Positions 1 through 5,184 of a DNA stretch of 5,332 nt are shown here, one piece after another. The notes below the pieces were generated by a model. It made no database searches. It saw only the letters and a program-made list of their open reading frames with translations, and was not told the origin of the DNA. Both the position numbers and the translations under genes were made by a program. Origin of the DNA: Actinomycetota bacterium (GTDB lineage Bacteria; Actinomycetota; Acidimicrobiia; Spongiisociales; UBA11373); assembly GCA_003486285.1 (NCBI GenBank), contig DNGH01000290.1, positions 1 through 5,332 on the forward strand. Reading direction: 5' to 3'. How positions within the stretch are numbered: position 1 is the first letter of the stretch; the number at the start of each line of letters is the position of its first letter.

Positions 1-473
1 CCCTTGAAGGGGTGGGTGGACGCCGGGTCGTGGGCCTCGTCGATGATCACGTCGACGAACCTGCCGCCGGCGTACTCCTGGTGGAATCGGGTGGTGGTGA
101 AGTACATGTTCCCGGGGATCGAGTCACCCGGCTCGATCAGCACCTGGCTCATGATGTGCTCGGCGCCTCGGCCCTGGTGGGTCGGGATCGTCTCCGGGTA
201 GCCGTACACCTCCTCGACCGCCTCACAGAGGTGGCGGAACGAGCGGCTCCCGGCGTATGCCTCGTCACCCTCCATCAGCCCCGCCCACATGTGATCGGAC
301 ATCGCGGAGGTGCCCGAATCGGTGAGGAGGTCGATGTAGACGTCGTCCGACTGGAGCAGGAAGCTGTTGTATCCGGCCCCCTGGAGAGCCGCCTCCCGCT
401 GGGCGCGGGTGGTCATCTTGATCGGCTCCACCATCTTGATCTTCCACGGCTCGGCCCAGCTGTGTCGGGACAC
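1..473 (-). CDS. tpl: Tyrosine phenol-lyase-type beta-eliminating lyase (tryptophanase family), N-terminal part, cut by window edge
   Basis: PLP-dependent lyase of the tyrosine phenol-lyase/tryptophanase family, which splits L-tyrosine to phenol (or L-tryptophan to indole), pyruvate and ammonia in the cytosol. About 158 of the usual ~460 residues are present; the C-terminal two thirds, including the PLP lysine, lie outside. Visible landmarks, numbered from the GTG start: the entry motif AEPWKIKMVEP (7-17), FLLQSDDVYIDLLTDSGT (38-55), GDEAYAGS (69-76), PTHQGRGAE (97-105) and GNMYFTTTRFHQE (121-133). T51, S53, Q100-G101-R102 and F125 match the substrate and PLP-phosphate residues of Citrobacter tyrosine phenol-lyase. 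T126 aligns with its Thr124, which contacts the phenol hydroxyl; tryptophanases carry Asp there, so I favour tyrosine phenol-lyase. The GTG start is supported by AGGAGGT nine bases upstream, with an in-frame TGA behind it. The other specificity residues (Arg381 and Phe448 equivalents) are not visible, so tryptophanase activity is not excluded. Confidence 0.88.
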   Translation of the reverse strand, partial: MSRHSWAEPWKIKMVEPIKMTTRAQREAALQGAGYNSFLLQSDDVYIDLLTDSGTSAMSDHMWAGLMEGDEAYAGSRSFRHLCEAVEEVYGYPETIPTHQGRGAEHIMSQVLIEPGDSIPGNMYFTTTRFHQEYAGGRFVDVIIDEAHDPASTHPFK

Positions 474-482
474 GGCGACTAC

Positions 483-489
483 ACCTCCT
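483..489 (-). promoter_or_regulatory. Shine-Dalgarno of the lyase gene
   Basis: Read on the minus strand this is AGGAGGT, a near-complete anti-16S match, nine bases before the GTG at 473. It decides the start. Its own frame holds no other start codon between it and the upstream in-frame TGA. Confidence 0.8.
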
Positions 490-510
490 GTGACGTCTTG
501 AGGGTGTCAC
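490..510. promoter_or_regulatory. Short dyad just upstream of the lyase ribosome binding site (possible operator)
   Basis: GTGAC (490-494) and GTCAC (506-510) form a 5-bp inverted repeat around an 11-base spacer. It ends immediately upstream of the AGGAGGT of the lyase gene. It could be a regulator half-site pair or a small 5'-leader hairpin next to the ribosome binding site. Five-bp dyads occur by chance in GC-rich DNA, so this is only a candidate; I see no convincing -10 box nearby. Confidence 0.25.
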
Positions 511-530
511 GACCCGCTTCCGGGCGTTAG

Positions 531-576
531 GGCCGGGAGTCCCTCACCGCGGGATCGGGCGCCGGGACCCCCGGCC
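531..576 (-). terminator. Strong hairpin directly after the serine hydrolase stop codon, without U-tract
   Basis: Arms at 531-543 (GGCCGGGAGTCCC) and 564-576 (GGGACCCCCGGCC) are complementary at 12 of 13 positions and enclose a 20-base loop. On the minus strand the hairpin begins right after the TGA at 579-577, the usual place for an intrinsic terminator. No T-run follows on the minus strand (the next bases read CTAACGCCCG), so it would be a U-less terminator, as often proposed in actinomycetes, or a 3'-end stabiliser. A smaller CCCG/CGGG stem with a 4-base loop follows at 513-524. If it terminates, the lyase gene needs its own promoter in the remaining ~50 bases. Confidence 0.55.
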
Positions 577-1842
577 TCAGAGCGAGACGGTCCGGCAGCC
601 GATGGCGGTGTCGTCGCCGTTGCCATCGTTGAGGGCGATGGCGCAGATCTCGTGCTCGCCACCCTCGAAGAGGATGTCCCGGGAGAACGGGGGCGCGAAG
701 AGATCCCGGCCGCTGGTCGGCGTGGCCCGGGTGCGGGCCACCACCACCCCGTCGAGGGTGATAGCCACCAGGGTCGGCTGCCACCAGGCATCGGGGTCGG
801 CGGCCCAACCCGACACGGTCACGAAACCGGTCCGGGTCCGCGCCGCCTCCAGCTCACCGCCAGGGACCGCCTGCCGCTCTCGGATAGGTCGCGGATCCCA
901 GCTGCGGACGCAATCGATCGGGTCCTCCGCCACCACCGAGTAGACGACGCAGGACACATACTCGACCCAACCCGTCATGAAGGCCCATTGGCGGCCGTCG
1001 TACGACGCCACCGCGATGGCGTAGGAGGCGCCATCGGGGGTGGTGACGATCCCGGCTCCGGCGTCGATGGCGTTACGGTCGAAGGTGACGACCGTTCCCG
1101 GGGGCTCGCCCCCCCACCCGGTCTCGTCGTCCTGGAGCTGGTACTCGCGCCCGACGGGGAGCCATCCCATCTTGAAGGAGGCGTTTTCGCCCACCTCGGC
1201 CGGGAGGCGGGCGATCAGCCGCGAGCCCTCCCCGGAGTCCTTGGGACCACGAGTCCATTCCAGGAGAGCGGCACCCTCTTCCGGCCCGAGGGCAAAGCCG
1301 TAGCCGACCGCCGCCCAGAACCCCGCCAGGTCGTCGGTCGTGGTGAGATTGAGCCCGCGCACCGGTCCGGGGAAATCCACCGAGCGGCGCTGCCTGCCGA
1401 AGAGCCACTCGTAGGCGGTGGTCTCGGCGAGCCCGAGATTGTGGGCGTACTCGTTGACAGCATCGATGCCTCCAGCGATGTCCATGGCGCGCCCGGCGGC
1501 ATCGTTGCTCGAGCCGTACAGGGAGGCCGCGGCGATCGGAGCCGCCGCCTCGACTCCGGCATGATCCAGCGCCGCGGCCACCCAGATCGCCTTGACCACC
1601 GAAGCCGACTTGAACTGCTCACCGCCCCGGTACGAGGCCCACTCCGGCACGTCGAACCGGATCACGGTGATCGCCAGCAGGCCCCGGTTGTCGAAGGCCG
1701 GGGCCTGCTCGCCGAGGCGCGCCACCACCCGATCCAGGAGCGTCTCGGTGGCAGGCAGCGACGCCACAGCCGCGCCCGTCCCGCCGCCGGCCGAGACGGC
1801 GGCGAGCGCCAGGACCGCGGCGAGGGCACGTCTCATCGGCAC
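577..1842 (-). CDS. Secreted serine hydrolase of class A beta-lactamase fold with C-terminal actinobacterial add-on domain
   Basis: 421-residue exported protein. Residues 1-28 are a signal peptide (MRR, then an Ala/Leu-rich core; likely cleavage after ~26-28). Residues ~35-300 show the penicillin-recognising order of motifs: S81-V-V-K84 (nucleophile SxxK), S111-S-N113 (SDN-like) and K224-M-G226 in the KTG position. A TTT-D-D-L stretch (167-172) matches the segment after the omega loop of class A enzymes. I cannot find a clear Glu166 equivalent, so it is probably not an efficient beta-lactamase; a peptidase, esterase or non-lytic ligand binder is possible. Residues ~330-421 form a second domain with VSGWAADPD (342-350), GEHEICAIALN (395-405) and GCRTV (415-419). 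I recall this domain as recurrent on secreted actinobacterial proteins; C400/C416 could form a disulfide. The start is GTG 1842; ATG at 1836 is an alternative that leaves the signal peptide intact. It is transcribed divergently from the LCP gene. Confidence 0.85.
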   Translation of the reverse strand: MPMRRALAAVLALAAVSAGGGTGAAVASLPATETLLDRVVARLGEQAPAFDNRGLLAITVIRFDVPEWASYRGGEQFKSASVVKAIWVAAALDHAGVEAAAPIAAASLYGSSNDAAGRAMDIAGGIDAVNEYAHNLGLAETTAYEWLFGRQRRSVDFPGPVRGLNLTTTDDLAGFWAAVGYGFALGPEEGAALLEWTRGPKDSGEGSRLIARLPAEVGENASFKMGWLPVGREYQLQDDETGWGGEPPGTVVTFDRNAIDAGAGIVTTPDGASYAIAVASYDGRQWAFMTGWVEYVSCVVYSVVAEDPIDCVRSWDPRPIRERQAVPGGELEAARTRTGFVTVSGWAADPDAWWQPTLVAITLDGVVVARTRATPTSGRDLFAPPFSRDILFEGGEHEICAIALNDGNGDDTAIGCRTVSL

Positions 1843-1846
1843 GGCG

Positions 1847-1853
1847 CCACCTT
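1847..1853 (-). promoter_or_regulatory. Ribosome binding site of the serine hydrolase gene
   Basis: Minus strand AAGGTGG, with AAGG seven bases before GTG 1842 and the GTGG end ten bases before ATG 1836. It serves either start, so it does not settle which is used. Confidence 0.45.
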
Positions 1854-1865
1854 ATGGACGCGCCG

Positions 1866-1871
1866 ACACTA
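1866..1871 (-). promoter_or_regulatory. Possible -10 box for the serine hydrolase gene
   Basis: Minus strand TAGTGT fits the TANNNT pattern of actinobacterial -10 boxes and lies 23 bases before the GTG. That would give a short leader carrying the AAGGTGG site. No good -35 sits 16-18 bases upstream (only TTCGGT-like sequence). Weak, pattern-based call. Confidence 0.25.
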
Positions 1872-1877
1872 CCGGCG

Positions 1878-1920
1878 GCACCGCCCCACCGAAGGGGTGC
1901 ATCGGCTTTGCCGGCGCCGG
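1878..1920. promoter_or_regulatory. Dyad-rich divergent intergenic segment (possible operator)
   Basis: The 96-base gap between the divergent hydrolase and LCP starts holds several small dyads. GCA+CCCC (1878-1887) pairs with GGGG+TGC (1893-1900) with a 3-base bulge. CCGGCGCCGG at 1911-1920 is a perfect 10-bp palindrome. GGCGG-CA-CCGCC lies at 1874-1885. They sit where a regulator of both genes could bind, but such palindromes are common at this GC content. Confidence 0.25.
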
Positions 1921-1923
1921 TCT

Positions 1924-1929
1924 TATCCT
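1924..1929 (+). promoter_or_regulatory. Candidate -10 box of the LCP gene, placed for a leaderless transcript
   Basis: TATCCT matches TANNNT, and nine bases separate it from the ATG at 1939. Transcription starting 7-9 bases downstream would begin at or within three bases of the ATG. No usable Shine-Dalgarno is present: the only purine run, GAGAGG at 1932-1937, is one base from the ATG and too close. A leaderless mRNA, frequent in actinobacteria, would explain this. No clear -35 is seen. Confidence 0.4.
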
Positions 1930-1938
1930 GCGAGAGGC

Positions 1939-3501
1939 ATGGCCTCCCCCGGAACCCCGACGCCTCGCACTCCGCAGGGTTGGCCCCATCCCCTGGTGGC
2001 CGCAGCCCTCTCGGCGGTGATCCCAGGCCTCGGGCAGCTCGCCGCCGGCGCCCGGCGTCGCGGCTGGTGGTTCATCGCCATCACCGCCCTCTTCGTGCTC
2101 CCGGCGGTGGTGTTGCTTCTGCTGGTCTTCTACGTGAAGGGCCTCGACCTCGCCATCGACATCTCCCGGCCGTTCTTCGAGCGCCCCGGGCTGCTGCTGG
2201 TGCTGCTCGCCGCCAACGTCATCGCCCTCGCCTTTCGCGTGATGACCGCGGTGGACGCCTACCTGCTCGCCGGCGGCTCGATCAGCGGCGGATTCGTCAC
2301 CACCGCAGTCGGGACGGCGGGGCTGACCCTGATCCTCTTCCTGACCGTGTTGCCGCACGTCTGGATCGGCGAGCGCAATGTCGTCCTCTACGACGCCCTC
2401 ACCTACGACTACGCCTCGGATCCCAACCAGGCCACGACGACGACCACTCGGCCGCCGACCACGACCACCGCGGGCACTGCCACCACGGTGGATCCCGGCC
2501 CCACGACGACCACCCTCGCCGCCACCACGACCACCACTCAGCCCGATCCCTTTGCCGACGGGGGCCGGGTCAACGTCCTGTTGCTCGGCAGCGATGCCGG
2601 CATCGGGCGCACCGGCGTGCGCACCGACACGATGATCGTCATCTCGGTGGACCCCGAGACGGGATGGACCGCGATGTTCTCCATCCCCCGCAACTTCATC
2701 AAGCTGCCGATCCCACCCGACCATCCCGCCCACCCGCTGTGGGCGGATGGGGCGTGGGGCGATCCCTCCAACCTGGCCTGGGGGGTGTACGCCTACGGCC
2801 TGGCGAACCCCCAGCTCTTCAACGGGCCCAACACGGGTGGTGACGCCGCCAAGGTCATCCTTGGCAACCTGCTCGGACTCGACGTGGACTACTTCGCCAT
2901 GGTCGACCTGCAGGGTTTCGCCGACGTGGTCGACGCCCTCGATGGCGTCGACATCACGGTGACGACCCGCCTCTACGACCCGGCCTACACCCATCCCGGC
3001 GAAGAACCGCGGGTCATCGACTTCCAACCCGGCACCTATCACATGGACGGCCGCGACGCCCTGGCCTACGCCCGCAGCCGCACCATGTCGGACGACTTCA
3101 ACCGGATGGGCCGTCAGCGCTGCGTGCTCGAGGCCCTCGCCCGCCAGTCGGACCCGGTCGAGTTGCTCCGGCAACTCCCCAGCCTGGTTCCGGCGATCCA
3201 GGCCAGCGTCATCACCGACATCCCGATCGCCCAGATCCCCGACTTTCTCGACCTGCTGTCCGTGGCCGACCTGCAGAACATCGTGTCGATCCGGCTGATG
3301 CCGAACGCCCCGGAGTTCGCCGGAACCGCGGCGTCCTATGTGGCCTATCGCATCTCGGGCTACAACGTGCCCAACGTCGACTTCATCCACGAGCGGGTCG
3401 ACATCGCCACCACCTTGCCGCCCGACGAAGCGATCGTCGCCCTCAATCTCCAGGCGGGGCTGACCGAGACCTGCGGAGTGTCCTCGACGGCACAGGACTG
3501 A
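1939..3501 (+). CDS. LytR-CpsA-Psr (LCP) family cell-wall glycopolymer ligase with multi-pass membrane head
   Basis: 520-residue membrane protein. LCP enzymes transfer polyprenyl-phosphate-linked glycopolymers (teichoic acid, arabinogalactan and similar) to peptidoglycan outside the membrane. The N-terminal head has hydrophobic segments at ~19-37, 43-66, 84-102 and 118-141. The first contains PGLGQ (29-33), a motif of small TM2-like membrane proteins, and is followed by RRR (39-41). With four crossings and that Arg loop inside, the C-terminal domain faces out. A Thr/Pro-rich linker (165-204) precedes the LCP domain (~210-400): VNVLLLGSDAG (211-221), R228-T-D230-T, SIPRN (248-252), and the Arg-rich signature YARSRTMSDDFNRMGRQ (377-393), whose R379, R381, D386, R389 and R392 match lipid-phosphate and metal residues of the family. 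No LytR_C domain follows. I chose ATG 1939 because the open frame upstream of it is antisense to the hydrolase gene. The next gene begins 6 bases after the stop. Confidence 0.92.
   Translation: MASPGTPTPRTPQGWPHPLVAAALSAVIPGLGQLAAGARRRGWWFIAITALFVLPAVVLLLLVFYVKGLDLAIDISRPFFERPGLLLVLLAANVIALAFRVMTAVDAYLLAGGSISGGFVTTAVGTAGLTLILFLTVLPHVWIGERNVVLYDALTYDYASDPNQATTTTTRPPTTTTAGTATTVDPGPTTTTLAATTTTTQPDPFADGGRVNVLLLGSDAGIGRTGVRTDTMIVISVDPETGWTAMFSIPRNFIKLPIPPDHPAHPLWADGAWGDPSNLAWGVYAYGLANPQLFNGPNTGGDAAKVILGNLLGLDVDYFAMVDLQGFADVVDALDGVDITVTTRLYDPAYTHPGEEPRVIDFQPGTYHMDGRDALAYARSRTMSDDFNRMGRQRCVLEALARQSDPVELLRQLPSLVPAIQASVITDIPIAQIPDFLDLLSVADLQNIVSIRLMPNAPEFAGTAASYVAYRISGYNVPNVDFIHERVDIATTLPPDEAIVALNLQAGLTETCGVSSTAQD
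2431..2551 (+). repeat. Low-complexity ACC/ACG repeat tract encoding the Thr-rich linker of the LCP protein
   Basis: Imperfect runs of ACCACGACGACC-type triplets encode clusters of four to five threonines separated by short Pro/Gly/Ala spacers (residues 165-200). It links the last membrane segment to the extracellular catalytic domain. Tracts like this are typical spacers in actinobacterial wall proteins, are potential O-glycosylation sites, and can vary in length by slippage. Confidence 0.75.
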
Positions 3502-3507
3502 ACCGGC

Positions 3508-4569
3508 ATGCCGATCAACACGGTCGCAGAGTTGCGCGCCCACATCTCCCTGGCCACCAAGGTGGAGCTGTCGACGATCCCGCCGTACCTCTACGCGATG
3601 TACTCGATCCAGGATCGGCAGTCGGAGGCGTCCCGCCTCATCGCCAGCGTCGTCGTCGAAGAGATGCTCCACGCCGCCCTCACGACGAACCTGCTGCTGG
3701 CGGTCGGGGGCGAGCCGGATTTCGGCGCCGCGGCGGTTCCAAGCCACCCGGGGTTCCTGGCCCACCACAAGCCGCCGCTCCGCCTCGAACTGCGGCGGTG
3801 CAGCCTGGAGGTGGTGCGGAACACCTTCATGACCATCGAGCGTCCCCAGGCTGCGGGCGCCATCCCCGAGGACGACGACTTCGAGACGCTCGGGCAGTTC
3901 TACGCGGCTCTGGAGGTGGCTTTGGCCGAGCTCGACGCCACGCACCCGCTGTTCGCCGACCACCAGCCGCACCGCCAGCTGGCCGACCCATCCTTCTACG
4001 CACCGGTCGCGTTCGACGCCGCCGACAGCGGGGGGCTGATGCTGATCTCCGATCTGAACAGCGCCAACCGCGCCCTCGAGGTGATCATCCATCAGGGTGA
4101 GGGGGTCGGAACCGCGCGCTGGGCCGATCCCTTGCACCTCGAGCTCACCCACTTCCACAAGTTCGCCCAGATCGCCGATGGGCTCGTGCCCCTCGGCCCG
4201 GTATGGCCGATGGCCGACAACCCGCGCGCCGCGGACTTCCCCGCCGACTTGCGCCCGGTGTCCGATCTGTTCAACGCCCTCTATGCCCTCACGTTCCTGA
4301 CCATGGCCGATTTGTTCTCGGGAACCGTCGACCAGAAGGCTCGCATCGGGCGCCTCTATGCCCTCATGTCGCAGTGCCTGACACCCACCGGCCGGTACCT
4401 AGCGGCCCAGCCCCTGACCGCCACCACCACCGCCGGTCCGACGTTCGAGGTCTACGACCTCGGCGCCGATCCCTGGCCCACGGCATATGGGGTGGCCGCG
4501 GCGGCCGCCGAACATCATCCCGGCCTCGCCGGGGTGGCCGCCGCCCTGGCCCGCTATGCCGCGGGCTGA
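3508..4569 (+). CDS. Ferritin-like diiron protein of the VioB/RebD iminophenyl-pyruvate dimer synthase family
   Basis: 353-residue soluble protein with no signal peptide. It fits the ferritin-like family known from VioB and RebD, which couple two imine molecules from oxidised tryptophan in violacein and rebeccamycin synthesis; most stand-alone members have no assigned reaction. The start is typical: LRAHISLATKVELSTIPPYLYAMYSI (9-34). It is followed by VVVEEMLHAALTTNLLLAVGG (48-68), IIHQGEG (193-199) and LELTHFHKF (211-219). The probable metal ligands are E20, E52-x-x-H55, E198 and E212-x-x-H215, i.e. a complete four-helix two-ExxH set, so the site looks intact. The C-terminal ~130 residues are less conserved and Ala-rich at the end. 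ATG 3508 lies 6 bases after the LCP stop; an AGGA at 3494-3497 inside that gene may serve as Shine-Dalgarno, which implies coupled translation. No amino-acid oxidase or pigment gene is adjacent, so the substrate is unknown. Confidence 0.82.
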   Translation: MPINTVAELRAHISLATKVELSTIPPYLYAMYSIQDRQSEASRLIASVVVEEMLHAALTTNLLLAVGGEPDFGAAAVPSHPGFLAHHKPPLRLELRRCSLEVVRNTFMTIERPQAAGAIPEDDDFETLGQFYAALEVALAELDATHPLFADHQPHRQLADPSFYAPVAFDAADSGGLMLISDLNSANRALEVIIHQGEGVGTARWADPLHLELTHFHKFAQIADGLVPLGPVWPMADNPRAADFPADLRPVSDLFNALYALTFLTMADLFSGTVDQKARIGRLYALMSQCLTPTGRYLAAQPLTATTTAGPTFEVYDLGADPWPTAYGVAAAAAEHHPGLAGVAAALARYAAG

Positions 4570-4611
4570 GGCTGCAGTAACGCTCGGCAACCCGCGACGA
4601 TTACCCCAGCA

Positions 4612-5184
4612 ATGACGGCACTACCCGCCAAGGAGTCCGGAACCTCCCCGGAACGGATCGAGCGCGCCCGCGCCGGGGACGCCGCCGCCTGGGCGGTGAT
4701 CGTCACCGAACTGGGACCGGTGATCCGTGGCTATGCCCGGGCGCGCGGGGTCGCCGATCCGGACGACCTCACCCAGGACGTCTTCACCGCGGCGGCGCAA
4801 CGCATCAGCGGATTTCGCGGGGACTGGCCGGCCTTTAGGTCTTGGTTGTTCGCCATCGCCTACCGGCAGATCGTCAACCGCTATCGCCGGACCGGTCGGG
4901 CCACCGCGTCGCTTCCCGCAGAACTCGCCGCGGAAGACCCCTCCCCCGAGGAGGAGGTGGTGGCACGCCTCGACGCCGGAGGCGCGGCCGCGGCGCTGGA
5001 GATCCTCGACGATCTGGAGCGTGACGTGGTGCTGATGCGGGTCCTGGGTGGTCTCGACGCCGCCGCGGTGGGCGAGGCGATCGGCAAGCGCCCCGGGCAC
5101 GTCCGCGTGATCCAATTCCGCGCCATGGCCAAACTGCGGGAAGAACTGCTGCGCCGCGGCTACGGCGCCGAGGAGACGGCGTGA
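4612..5184 (+). CDS. ECF-type RNA polymerase sigma-70 family sigma factor
   Basis: 190-residue cytosolic sigma factor with only regions 2 and 4, the extracytoplasmic-function layout. Region 2 spans ~15-95: AGDAAAW (21-27), DPDDLTQDVFTAA (49-61) for core binding, then FRSWLFAIAYRQIVNRYRR (75-93) for -10 recognition. A Pro/Glu-rich linker (~100-118) leads to region 4 (~128-180): LDDLERDVVLMRVLGGLDAA, then the helix-turn-helix ending GKRPGHVRVIQFRAMAKLR (158-176). That ending is close to the GKSPGAVRVLQHRAL style of actinobacterial ECF factors. There is no extra C-terminal sensor domain. It starts 42 bases after the ferritin-like gene and is preceded by no Shine-Dalgarno; ATG 4612 is the first start after that gene's in-frame TGA. 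Its stop overlaps the next start by 4 bases, so the following gene is probably its regulator or co-expressed partner. Confidence 0.9.
   Translation: MTALPAKESGTSPERIERARAGDAAAWAVIVTELGPVIRGYARARGVADPDDLTQDVFTAAAQRISGFRGDWPAFRSWLFAIAYRQIVNRYRRTGRATASLPAELAAEDPSPEEEVVARLDAGGAAAALEILDDLERDVVLMRVLGGLDAAAVGEAIGKRPGHVRVIQFRAMAKLREELLRRGYGAEETA
5170..5175 (+). promoter_or_regulatory. Shine-Dalgarno of the gene overlapping the sigma factor stop
   Basis: GAGGAG lies inside the last codons of the sigma gene, five bases before the GTG at 5181. It supports the GTGA overlap start. Confidence 0.65.

Noticed and set aside
12..530. Plus-strand open frame over the left end of the window.
   Set aside because: The opposite strand encodes clear tyrosine phenol-lyase motifs over the same bases, and the plus-strand translation shows no motif.
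495..530. GTGACA (minus strand) considered as the -35 box of the lyase gene.
   Set aside because: The position 17 bases downstream reads GAGGTG, part of the ribosome binding site, and no -10 box is present.
652..1938. Plus-strand open frame continuous with the LCP gene, which would give a 949-residue fusion protein.
   Set aside because: It is antisense to the well-supported serine hydrolase, its translation is Arg/Gly/His-rich with no recognisable motif, and the membrane head begins only after ATG 1939. It is open because stop codons are rare in GC-rich antisense frames.
2431..2551. Triplet-repeat tract considered as a CRISPR or non-coding repeat array.
   Set aside because: There are no unique spacers of constant length; it is an in-frame Thr/Pro linker of the LCP protein.
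1852..4158. A 768-residue minus-strand open frame.
   Set aside because: It lies antisense to the LCP and ferritin-like genes, is dominated by Gly/Arg/Asp/His low-complexity sequence and has no domain I recognise. It is a shadow of the real genes.
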